Below, piece after piece: positions 35,062 through 42,804 of a DNA stretch of 64,000 nt. Location of the stretch: NCBI GenBank assembly GCA_012719035.1, contig JAAYBD010000044.1, forward strand, positions 1 to 64,000, written 5' to 3'. The stretch is from Clostridiales bacterium. Lineage in GTDB: Bacteria; Bacillota; Clostridia; Oscillospirales; Oscillospiraceae. Position numbers and translations under genes: made by a program. The notes beneath the pieces were generated by a model, which searched no databases, was not told the origin of the DNA, and saw only the letters and a list, made by a program, of their open reading frames with translations. Within the stretch, counting starts at the first letter, position 1. Each line of letters starts with the position of its first letter.

Positions 35062-37791
35062 TTATGCAATGGTAATAAATACATAAGTTGCAGTGTGGTT
35101 TGTATCCGTAGTACCAACAACCTGAAGATTAAATGTGTTACCATAAACCATCATAGGCAGGCTTGTCGGGTCAGAAACAGGCTCAAAGGTCTTGTTTGTA
35201 GTGTTGAGTACGAAGCACTTTACACTGGATCCGAGAACATAAGAGTTCTTCAGCTTATATGCGCCTGCATCGCCGGTGTTATCGTAAACAGACATGGTTC
35301 CACCGCTTACCGCAAGCTTAGTCATACTACTATCCGCGGCAATGATGCGTCCGCCAGAGGATTCAGCACCAGTAATGACTTCGCCGTTCTTAGCAGTAAT
35401 CATAAATACGCCAGCGCCAACAACTACCTTTTTAGAAATAGCTTCATCAACCTTGAGATCCTTAGTCTCGCCGTTTACGACTGCCTTAACGAGATAGTAG
35501 GGATTCTGTGCATCGTGTACATACTGAGGGCTTCCGATAGCGAAGATGTAATCACCGCTGTCGGTGGAAGCAGATGTTACGTTATTACCAACAACAACAA
35601 GAGAAGCATAGCCGTTGGTATTCAGCATAACATCAATTTTTGCAGTATTAGCACATACAGTGATGTTGGGAACATTAGAAATTCCTGTGTACACCTTATA
35701 GGAAGATGTAGCCGCATTGTAAACAAGGAAAACTGTTGCATTGTTTGCTATAATGCCCTGAGGAGTTTCTGTAGCAGTGGGGGGAGTAGCAGTTACTTTA
35801 TAAGTTGTAAGGAAGTCTGCCTTTCCCTTAGTAATTGTAGCATACTCGTCATTCTCAGAAGCATTTTTAATAGTACCGAATGTATCTGGGGCATTTGCAC
35901 TCGAAGTATCAGCATCAACAGCCTTAAAGTGACGTGCTGCTTCATAATCTTCAACAGCGTTGAGGGTATAGCTGCCGTCAGTTGCTACAGTGTAGGTATA
36001 GAAAGTGTTCTTGGCAAGCTTGCCGTTATCAAGTGCATCAGCCTCAGCAGCGTCAGATACCGCTATAGGAGTAGCACTACGCTTGCCGACCTTAGCAACA
36101 TTGATGGGCTTTGCTGTGCCGTCTGCAAATACTGCCATTGCCTTTGCACTGCTAAATGGGGTACCTTTTTCTGCATCGGCAACAAAGAGAACCTTGTCAT
36201 TTGCAATAGGTGCATTTGTTACATAAACATGGCAAACACTGCCACTGTTATCAAGGAAAAATGCTGTGTTAGCTACACCAACGCAAGCAGCCTTTATAGT
36301 AGAGTCAACCTTGCCATTAACAGAAGTGGGTGTGCTTCCCGCTGCAACGGTCATAGGCATGTTAATAAGGTCAGATGCTTTATATTCCTTGCCGTCAATA
36401 ACAACGCTCTGCTTAGAACCATCGACATAACCGGTCATGGTTCCAACGACTACCTTTGCCTTCTCAACATAAGTTACGCCGTCCGCGGAAGTATAGAAGA
36501 GAACTGCATCACCCTTCTTCAGGTCAGAAGGATAAGAAATTGTGTTTGCGTTAACAGCAGTGTTTGTAACACCAGGAATGGCAACTGTGGTAAGGGAGCC
36601 TGTGGTCTTAACAATAATGTTGTCAGAAACCTGAGAAACAGTCTTTTTAACGATGCTAATAGCATCATACTTACCGTTGTTGTTAGAATCAAGGAAGTTG
36701 ATAACAACGCCAACTAAGCCATCATAAGAAATTTCAGCATTAAAGTGTGTGTCCGCATCAATCACGGTGTCTTTATCTATAGCAGCCTTCATAGTATAAA
36801 GCTTGCCATCGGGAGTCATAACATAGTCACCGATTTTATGGGAAGCAATAGCCTTTTCACCAATAGCAGCTTCCTGTGCTATCGGGAAGTTGTTGTAGTA
36901 GTACTTTACAGTTGTATCTTCTTTTGCCTTGATGTACTTGGGGCTTGCGGGGTTTGTAAGAGTCTCAATTTTTGTGCCATCAGTGGAGCTTGCAAGAGCC
37001 TTATCAGAAGGTACAAAGCTGGAAATTTCCTTGCCATTGAGTGTCCAGTAGAAGCCAGTTCTGCCATCTACAATATCGTCAGACTTTGCAAGCTTCGTGT
37101 AGACTTCTTCTGCAATCTGCCTAAAGCCATCTGAATTGAGGTCATTATATGCTCCGATTTCAACAGGCTTGTATTCGTCAAACAGCTTGTTGTAGGAAGT
37201 CTTGGGAACATTGGTGATGCCATTGAACACATAGAGAGCTGCCTCTTCACGAGTAGCTGCCTTTGCATGATCAACGCTCTTGTCGCCGACGAATACTGTT
37301 TTATTCGCTGCAACTGCAACTGCAAGCTCCCAGCCTGGGCCGGTGAATTCACCCTTTGCGCCGTAGCCTGCTGCGCAGAGCATCATCTTTGCGAGCTGAT
37401 AGCCGGTGACATTCGCTGTGGGAGCAAATGTTCCATCGCCCATGCCGTTGATAATTCCCTTACCTACGAGGTAGGAGATGAAAGGAGCGGACCAGCGACC
37501 TGCATCGACATCCTTAAATCCGGTAGCGCCAACAGAAAGTCTGCTTGCTACATCAGATCCGAGAATAGCGTAAGTGATCATCTTAGCCGCTTCTTCACGT
37601 GTGATGGTTCCGGTAGGCTTAAATGAGCCATCCGCGTAACCGTTGATTGCGCCGATGCCAGCCATGACTTCGACTGCCTCTGTGTACTGGACAGTGGCTG
37701 CATCGGTAAATGTTGCGCCGGCAATGCCGAACATACCGAGAACCATGACCAGAACAAGTACGAGGCTTAGAGTTCTGTTCAGAGATTTCAT
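35062..37791 (-). CDS. SLH-domain S-layer protein A (the expressed orientation)
   Basis: This 909-residue secreted protein has a signal peptide (MKSLNRTLSLVLVLVMVLG, cleaved near residue 26) and three SLH domains (about 27-75, 88-140, 145-195; e.g. AGIGAINGYADGSFKPTGTI, GKGIINGMGDGTFAPTANVT). A ~700-residue Ala/Thr/Val-rich region with few charges and little Cys follows, typical of S-layer subunits. SLH domains bind pyruvylated wall polysaccharide. AAAGGAGGAG precedes ATG. Its leader and signal peptide are nearly identical to those of gene B, from which it is separated by a recombinase and inverted sites. A promoter inside that segment faces this gene. Confidence 0.92.
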   Translation of the reverse strand: MKSLNRTLSLVLVLVMVLGMFGIAGATFTDAATVQYTEAVEVMAGIGAINGYADGSFKPTGTITREEAAKMITYAILGSDVASRLSVGATGFKDVDAGRWSAPFISYLVGKGIINGMGDGTFAPTANVTGYQLAKMMLCAAGYGAKGEFTGPGWELAVAVAANKTVFVGDKSVDHAKAATREEAALYVFNGITNVPKTSYNKLFDEYKPVEIGAYNDLNSDGFRQIAEEVYTKLAKSDDIVDGRTGFYWTLNGKEISSFVPSDKALASSTDGTKIETLTNPASPKYIKAKEDTTVKYYYNNFPIAQEAAIGEKAIASHKIGDYVMTPDGKLYTMKAAIDKDTVIDADTHFNAEISYDGLVGVVINFLDSNNNGKYDAISIVKKTVSQVSDNIIVKTTGSLTTVAIPGVTNTAVNANTISYPSDLKKGDAVLFYTSADGVTYVEKAKVVVGTMTGYVDGSKQSVVIDGKEYKASDLINMPMTVAAGSTPTSVNGKVDSTIKAACVGVANTAFFLDNSGSVCHVYVTNAPIANDKVLFVADAEKGTPFSSAKAMAVFADGTAKPINVAKVGKRSATPIAVSDAAEADALDNGKLAKNTFYTYTVATDGSYTLNAVEDYEAARHFKAVDADTSSANAPDTFGTIKNASENDEYATITKGKADFLTTYKVTATPPTATETPQGIIANNATVFLVYNAATSSYKVYTGISNVPNITVCANTAKIDVMLNTNGYASLVVVGNNVTSASTDSGDYIFAIGSPQYVHDAQNPYYLVKAVVNGETKDLKVDEAISKKVVVGAGVFMITAKNGEVITGAESSGGRIIAADSSMTKLAVSGGTMSVYDNTGDAGAYKLKNSYVLGSSVKCFVLNTTNKTFEPVSDPTSLPMMVYGNTFNLQVVGTTDTNHTATYVFITIA

Positions 37792-37899
37792 ATTTTGAAA
37801 CTCCTCCTTTGATATTTACCCGCTTTGCGGGCATAATGTATGTACAACGCTTAATGGTTCGGATATCCTTAGCAAGCCATTAAACGGGAGTACCTAAAT
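37792..37899 (-). promoter_or_regulatory. Conserved structured 5' leader of S-layer gene A
   Basis: On the minus strand: an arm CGTTTAATGG pairing with CCATTAAGCG (37848-37886, loop containing GGATATCC), then a CCCGC/GCGGG hairpin (37819-37831), then AAAGGAGGAG. Gene B has the same elements with compensating changes, so the structure itself seems selected; long-lived S-layer mRNA is a likely reason. Confidence 0.65.
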
Positions 37900-37925
37900 A
37901 ACCATAAAAAACACCATTTATGGTA
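37900..37925. repeat. Left recombination site of the putative S-layer switch
   Basis: Arms AACCATAAAA and ATTTATGGTA are inverted around a 6-base spacer AACACC. This is the usual form of a tyrosine-recombinase core site. The spacer is the reverse complement of that in the right site (39134-39159). Confidence 0.75.
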
Positions 37926-37941
37926 TTATTATGACGCTGTT

Positions 37942-37970
37942 ATGTTAACACAAGCTCTAACTTAGGTCAA
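37942..37970 (-). promoter_or_regulatory. Outward promoter inside the invertible segment, facing S-layer gene A
   Basis: On the minus strand TTGACC (37965-37970), 17 bases, TAACAT (37942-37947). Transcription would start near 37935, cross the left recombination site and give a ~144-base leader for gene A. Confidence 0.75.
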
Positions 37971-38063
37971 GATTTATGGATGCGATGTAATTAAACTGTA
38001 ATATTGCGTCCGACCGATTACATACGGCGGTAAAAATAGAAAAAATAAGAGGCAGGAGAAAAA

Positions 38064-39074
38064 ATGACTATCACACAAAGCGAAAAAATCAACACAATAA
38101 AACCCGATTTATTTCGAAGAATGGCAAAATCACTCCAGTCCGGCAAATCACCTCTTGCAAAAAAGCTTCAAATGAACGAATTATTCGATAACTGGCTCAC
38201 AAGTATACAGCTTAGCATAAAAAAGACGACATTTTCAACCTATTTATCTATTATAGATAATCACCTGCGTCCATATTTGGGTGAAATACCAGTTAATGAG
38301 CTGACGGACAGCGACATTGCAAGCCTTATGACGGAAAAATGCTCTGAAAGTTCCAATCTCTCCAAGTCTACTGTCAGGGGGATCGCAAGTGTCTTAAAGA
38401 GCATTATCGAGTACGGAAAAGACTTCGGCTGCAATGTCCATCCCGAAACATGCAAATTTTCGCAAAAAACCCGAAAAACCGGAATTAATGTATTGACCGA
38501 CGATGAGCAGGAGAGGCTTTGCCGGATTCTGGGCGATTGCCCTAAAGGCAAAGATCTCGGTGTGCTCCTCTGCCTTAAAACCGGACTTAGAGTCGGTGAA
38601 ATATGCGCCCTCAAGTGGGACGATATCTCGCTCTCGGGTGGATATATGAGCGTAAACAGGACTATTCAGCGCATAAAGCGGACAGATGAGAGCAACGACA
38701 AGACTATCCTTTATTTCGGGGAGCCAAAAAGTCTGAATTCCCGTAGAAAAATACCTTTGTCTCAATCTATGATTGATATATTGGACCGCCGCCAATTGCC
38801 GAACGATTATTTCGTGGTTTCAGGCCGCAGAGACAAAACAGTTGAGCCAAGAAGTATGCAGCGCCATTTCAAAAAGCTTTTAAAAGACGCAGGGATACGC
38901 GATTTGAATTTCCATGTCCTCAGGCATACATTTGCAACAAAATGTGTCGAGCGCGGATTTGATGTGAAATCATTGAGTATGATACTCGGGCATTCCGATG
39001 TAAATATTACGATGAACGTTTATGTACACCCTTCTTTTGAGCGTTTGCAGGATATGATGGCTCTTTTGGACTAA
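38064..39074 (+). CDS. Tyrosine recombinase (probable S-layer invertase)
   Basis: This 336-residue integrase-family enzyme has a SAM-like core-binding domain at ~40-130 (LFDNWLTSIQLSIKKTTFST) and a catalytic domain at ~140-336 with all key residues: Arg176 (TGLRVGEI), His284 and Arg287 (HVLRHTF), His310 (ILGHSDV) and the nucleophile Tyr320 (NVYVHP). AGGCAGGAG precedes ATG 38064. It is enclosed by two inverted core-type sites and two divergent S-layer genes, with no other mobile-element gene. A site-specific inversion role is more likely than phage or transposon integration. An ATGTAAT/ATTACAT inverted pair (37985-38023) upstream could bind a regulator. Confidence 0.92.
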   Translation: MTITQSEKINTIKPDLFRRMAKSLQSGKSPLAKKLQMNELFDNWLTSIQLSIKKTTFSTYLSIIDNHLRPYLGEIPVNELTDSDIASLMTEKCSESSNLSKSTVRGIASVLKSIIEYGKDFGCNVHPETCKFSQKTRKTGINVLTDDEQERLCRILGDCPKGKDLGVLLCLKTGLRVGEICALKWDDISLSGGYMSVNRTIQRIKRTDESNDKTILYFGEPKSLNSRRKIPLSQSMIDILDRRQLPNDYFVVSGRRDKTVEPRSMQRHFKKLLKDAGIRDLNFHVLRHTFATKCVERGFDVKSLSMILGHSDVNITMNVYVHPSFERLQDMMALLD

Positions 39075-39090
39075 TAATATAAAAAAGCAA

Positions 39091-39125
39091 AAACCCTCTG
39101 CTTTGTCGCAGAGGGTTTATTTTTG
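39091..39125 (+). terminator. Recombinase terminator at the right end of the invertible segment
   Basis: AAACCCTCTGC and GCAGAGGGTTT form a perfect 11-bp stem followed by ATTTTTG. It would also insulate S-layer gene B in this orientation. Confidence 0.88.
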
Positions 39126-39133
39126 TCTAAAAT

Positions 39134-39159
39134 AACCATAAATGGTGTTATTTGTGGTT
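39134..39159. repeat. Right recombination site of the putative S-layer switch
   Basis: Arms AACCATAAAT and ATTTGTGGTT are inverted around the spacer GGTGTT, opposite in orientation to the left site. Recombination between the two would invert about 1.24 kb. Confidence 0.75.
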
Positions 39160-39279
39160 ACAATTTTGTAATTTTTGGTGCTTCCGCTTGATGGTTGACA
39201 TAGGATATCCGTTCCATTAAGCGTTTGTACATAAAACAGGCCCCGAAAGGGGTACTACATCAAGGAGGAATTTCAAAGT
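39160..39279 (+). promoter_or_regulatory. Conserved structured 5' leader of S-layer gene B
   Basis: CGCTTGATGG pairs with CCATTAAGCG (39185-39223, loop containing GGATATCC), followed by a CCCC/GGGG hairpin (39241-39252) and AAGGAGG. It has the same order as the gene A leader. A TTGACA at 39196 has no good -10, so I see no strong independent promoter. Confidence 0.6.
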
Positions 39280-41784
39280 ATGAAATCTCTGAACAGAACT
39301 TTAAGCCTCGTACTTGTTCTGGTCATGGTCCTCGGTATGTTCGGAATCGCTTCCGCAGCTGAGTTCACAGACAAGAAAGACGTTCAGTACAAAGAGGCCG
39401 TCGAAGTCATGGCTGGCATCGGCGCAATCAACGGCATGGGGGACGGTACCTTCGTTCCAAAAGGTACGATCAACCGTGCACAGGCAGCCAAGATGGTTGC
39501 TTATACCATTCTTGGCGCTGACGTAGCCAAGGTTCTTCCCGTTAGGGCTTCAAGCTTTAAGGATGTTGACGCATCTGCTTATGCTTGGGCTATCCCCAGC
39601 ATTGAATACCTCGTTCAAAAGGGTGTCATCAATGGAATGGGCGATGGAACTTTCGTTCCCAACGGAAATGTAACCGGCTATCAGCTTGCAAAAATGCTTC
39701 TTGTCGCCCTGAATGTTAAGGGCGAATTTACAGGTCCTTCATGGGAGCTTAACACTGCTATCGCTGCCAGCAAAATTAAGCTTTTTGAAGACAGCAAAGC
39801 AACAAATTACAGTGCAGCTGCAACCCGCGAGGAAGCTGCTCTCTATTGCTTCAACGCTATTCTCTATAGCCCCGACAGCACCGGAACAAAAACAGTTACC
39901 AAATACCTGTGCTCTGCTGCCGGCTCTGGAACGAAGGTCCCCGCCGCTTGTGTTGGCGCAACCTACAACAGCATTGCTGAGGCAACTGCTGATGTAGCAA
40001 CTAAAGATAACGGCGTTAACAACCCCGTCCTCGGAATCGATTACACACTTACACCTGTTACAGAGACAGTCGCCGTTAAGACTGGCTCCATCGCAAATAA
40101 CGTTTATCCCTCCCTCAACGCTGTTGAAAATGGTGTTGATGCATTCGGACGTCCCGCCGCTATCTGGAAATACGGCGCAAAGCAGAAAGTCATCGCTTCT
40201 GCCGCTGCAACACCTGTTGCTACTTACACCACATCTGTCTCTCAGGCAGAGCTCTACACAAAACTTGGCGGAGCTTATTCCATTCCCACTGTTATTAACG
40301 GCGCAACCGTTACAAGCGGAACAATAACCTCAGCTAAGGGTGTCAGCACGCTTAACGGCGGTAACGGCATTGTTACGGAAATCTATCAGCTTTCTACCAA
40401 CCCTGTTGCCTACAAAGCTGTTCAGATCGTCCCCACTTTCAATACTGTTACAGTTTCATCCTTTAAGGCAACTGCAACAGCCGGCGCTTACACCAACTAC
40501 ACAATCGGCGGCGTCAGCGGTAAAGTCTTCTCTACTGTTGTCGATCCTCTCACTGATGTAAACACCGCTGTTGTAAACGGCACCGTTGCCAATGGTGATA
40601 AGGTTCTCTATTATGTTGACGGCGAAGGCACACTTCACATCGATGCTGTCACAACCTTTGACGGAGTTCTGTCCTCTGTAAGCAGCCAGGGAATATACAC
40701 AATAAATAACGCCGCTTACAAACTTGCTGCTGCCGGAACCTCTGTTGCTCCCGCAACTGCTTCCCAGACATTCTACAAAGATAGCTACGGCTTCATTCTC
40801 GGCACAAAAACCGCTCTTTCAGCAACAAATTACGGTCTTGTCCTTGATGCAAAGGTCATCTACACACTTGCTCCGGATAACACCATGAAAGCGACAAACA
40901 TTTATGTAGTCGCAAAGTCTGACGGCACCGTTGCTAATTTGCCCTCCGCAACACTCGACACCGGTCTCAAGGGCGAACTTGTGACATTCTCAGTCGATAC
41001 CTCTGTTACATCCGCTACTGTATACACAGTTGACGCAGTTGCAGCTACTGATGTCGACACCGTTTCAAAAGTCACCGCTATAACATCTAAGACCAATCTG
41101 CTTACGACAGACGGCATGGGCGGCGGAACCGCAGTATGCAAATATGCTGATGCAGGCACTCTCTTTGTCATTGCGAACTATGCTGACGGTCAGCCCACTG
41201 GTACGGTTAAAACCTATACCGGTATTACAAATGTTCCTTCTTACACCGGTCTTTCCAAGGCATATGCTGTTGACACCAAGCTTAGCGGCTATGATACAGT
41301 TGCAAATGTTGTCTTCATCTATGATAACGTAAACGCTGTAACAAGCGCTCAGTTGGTATACGTCACCGGAACTTACACAACAACCACAACAGCTAAGGTT
41401 TACGATACCATTGTCAACGGTCAGCCCTCCACAATATCTATCGGCCTCACTCAAAGCTTGTCTCAGGGTCTCTATAGCAGCATCACTGTCACCGCTGGTG
41501 TTCCCTCTGCTACTCCGGCAACAGCTGTAACATCCGCAACCGGCATTAAGCTCAGCCAGGGTCTGCTCTATACCACCACTAACGGAACAAGCTTCACAGT
41601 TTCCGACGTGCCCAACGCACCTGATTCCACACCAGTATTCGTTATCCACACCGTATCCGGCACCTGCGATACTTTGACCGCTGCTACAGCCGGTACCCTT
41701 GTTGGTGCAAGTGCAGTTTACGTTGTTCCCAATCAGACTGTTGCAACAAGCACTAATGCAATCTACGTGCTTTACAACAACTAA
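39280..41784 (+). CDS. SLH-domain S-layer protein B (probably silent orientation)
   Basis: This 834-residue secreted protein has the same signal peptide as protein A (MKSLNRTLSLVLVLVMVLG). Its three SLH domains are close to those of A (about 27-75, 88-140, 143-190; GAINGMGDGTFVPKGTI, GVINGMGDGTFVPNGNVTGY, AATREEAALYCFNAI). The remaining ~640 residues, rich in Thr/Val/Ala/Ser, are quite different in sequence from A. Shared anchor and variable body is the expected pattern for antigenically alternating S-layer subunits. AAGGAGG precedes ATG. Upstream lies a terminator and recombination site rather than a clear promoter. Confidence 0.92.
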   Translation: MKSLNRTLSLVLVLVMVLGMFGIASAAEFTDKKDVQYKEAVEVMAGIGAINGMGDGTFVPKGTINRAQAAKMVAYTILGADVAKVLPVRASSFKDVDASAYAWAIPSIEYLVQKGVINGMGDGTFVPNGNVTGYQLAKMLLVALNVKGEFTGPSWELNTAIAASKIKLFEDSKATNYSAAATREEAALYCFNAILYSPDSTGTKTVTKYLCSAAGSGTKVPAACVGATYNSIAEATADVATKDNGVNNPVLGIDYTLTPVTETVAVKTGSIANNVYPSLNAVENGVDAFGRPAAIWKYGAKQKVIASAAATPVATYTTSVSQAELYTKLGGAYSIPTVINGATVTSGTITSAKGVSTLNGGNGIVTEIYQLSTNPVAYKAVQIVPTFNTVTVSSFKATATAGAYTNYTIGGVSGKVFSTVVDPLTDVNTAVVNGTVANGDKVLYYVDGEGTLHIDAVTTFDGVLSSVSSQGIYTINNAAYKLAAAGTSVAPATASQTFYKDSYGFILGTKTALSATNYGLVLDAKVIYTLAPDNTMKATNIYVVAKSDGTVANLPSATLDTGLKGELVTFSVDTSVTSATVYTVDAVAATDVDTVSKVTAITSKTNLLTTDGMGGGTAVCKYADAGTLFVIANYADGQPTGTVKTYTGITNVPSYTGLSKAYAVDTKLSGYDTVANVVFIYDNVNAVTSAQLVYVTGTYTTTTTAKVYDTIVNGQPSTISIGLTQSLSQGLYSSITVTAGVPSATPATAVTSATGIKLSQGLLYTTTNGTSFTVSDVPNAPDSTPVFVIHTVSGTCDTLTAATAGTLVGASAVYVVPNQTVATSTNAIYVLYNN

Positions 41785-41839
41785 TTACAGTTACTGATAT
41801 AAACATAGAAAGCGCTTCAGAAGCGTTAAGCAGTACTGT

Positions 41840-41870
41840 GCCCCACGGCTTATGCCGTGGGGCGTTTTTT
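41840..41870 (+). terminator. Terminator after S-layer gene B
   Basis: GCCCCACGGC and GCCGTGGGGC pair with a TTAT loop and are followed by GTTTTTT. Confidence 0.9.
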
Positions 41871-41884
41871 ACCAGCATAGATTG

Positions 41885-42016
41885 TTATTTTTCCTCAGTC
41901 ACGCTTTTATCCGCGTTCTCATCGCCTTCCGCTGGGGGAAACCACGTATCCGGCACCTCTTTATTCTCTATCACCTGCTCCCCGTTAGGTTTGCATACTA
42001 ATATGTTAATAATCAT
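41885..42016 (-). CDS. Small acidic protein, phage-tail-module-like
   Basis: The 43-residue product (MIINILVCKPNGEQVIENKE, ending in a charged EGDENADKSVTEEK) starts at 42016 inside the stop of the preceding gene (ATGA overlap). It has GGGGTGAG upstream. Such small proteins often follow tail-fibre genes, but I cannot name it. Confidence 0.5.
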   Translation of the reverse strand: MIINILVCKPNGEQVIENKEVPDTWFPPAEGDENADKSVTEEK

Positions 42017-42636
42017 TTTCTCACCCCATAAACAATAAATCTTGTTCCGGCAATGATTTGCATCGTGCTGCTCGAGCAAAGAAAATTTATGCTTTTAACA
42101 ACTTTATCATTGCCCGAAAGTACTCGAACGCCATAAGTTTCCGTTGCATAAAAGCCATTGGAGTAAAATGCCCCCTCCGAATGCACATAAATATAAGAGC
42201 TTTGCGATTGATCGTTCGTGCTTAATCCCATGATATCAATTCTCATGCTTCCGGCTACACTGGGAGTTGTGCCAATGTTGCAAAATGCTAAATAAGCTCT
42301 GGAAGAATTCTCAAGGTTTTGATTGGTTTGGTTGCTGCAATAACCTCCCAAATTGTTTATTCGTACATAAATCTGCTGCCCTGTTGCCTTGGGCATAACC
42401 TGTGCATCTGTATAAATTTGTATCATAGAGTATTGCGTAAGGTCGATTTGCGATACATCTATATCAACCTGCTGTGCATCCGCCGTTGTTTTTATGTCCA
42501 TTAGCTTTGAAAAAGGAATTTTACTTATAGTCGAATCGATTTTACGGTTATCCTCATTCATATCCTCCATCAAAAGTGGGTCTGTCAATACCCATTGATT
42601 CAGCCTCAAGTTCGGCGTTTTATTAGTGCTTGACAT
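42013..42636 (-). CDS. Phage tail fibre-like protein
   Basis: The 207-residue protein has an N-terminal motif NKTPNLRLNQWVLTDPLLME followed by DMNEDNRKIDSTI. This is typical of the start of phage tail-fibre and related receptor-binding proteins. The C-terminal 150 residues are beta-rich and Ser/Asn-rich. AGGAGG lies six bases before ATG 42636. It is coupled to the 43-residue protein by an ATGA overlap. No other tail, head or lysis gene is adjacent, so this is either a leftover of a prophage or a domesticated surface/adhesion module beside the S-layer genes. Confidence 0.6.
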   Translation of the reverse strand: MSSTNKTPNLRLNQWVLTDPLLMEDMNEDNRKIDSTISKIPFSKLMDIKTTADAQQVDIDVSQIDLTQYSMIQIYTDAQVMPKATGQQIYVRINNLGGYCSNQTNQNLENSSRAYLAFCNIGTTPSVAGSMRIDIMGLSTNDQSQSSYIYVHSEGAFYSNGFYATETYGVRVLSGNDKVVKSINFLCSSSTMQIIAGTRFIVYGVRK

Positions 42637-42752
42637 TTTCATCCTCCTCATTTGTATTATTTAAAAGTGCCTTTCATAGTTAGCGCACACTTGATGATAA
42701 TGTGTACATCCGCGTACAATTTTGGTAAATTTATTAAAAAAATATAAATTTA

Positions 42753-42785
42753 GCCCGACAAATCCGTATACTGGATTTGTCGGGC
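42753..42785 (-). terminator. Terminator after third SLH gene
   Basis: GCCCGACAAATCC and GGATTTGTCGGGC form a 13-bp stem, with a T-rich run on the minus strand side. Confidence 0.85.
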
Positions 42786-42804
42786 ATCTTTTCATATCTT
42801 GTCG

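Noticed and set aside
35032-36717. A 561-codon rightward open frame opposite S-layer gene A
   Set aside because: It has Cys/Asn/Ile-rich nonsense composition and no ribosome site, and lies antisense to a gene with signal peptide and SLH domains.
38064-39074. Recombinase as a prophage or conjugative-element integrase
   Set aside because: No other mobile-element genes, tRNA or att-like site adjoin it; the flanking inverted sites and divergent S-layer genes explain it better.
39196-39223. TTGACA in the leader of S-layer gene B as its own promoter
   Set aside because: There is no acceptable -10 at 16-18 bases. The sequence is part of a stem-loop conserved in the gene A leader, where the TTGACA itself is not conserved.
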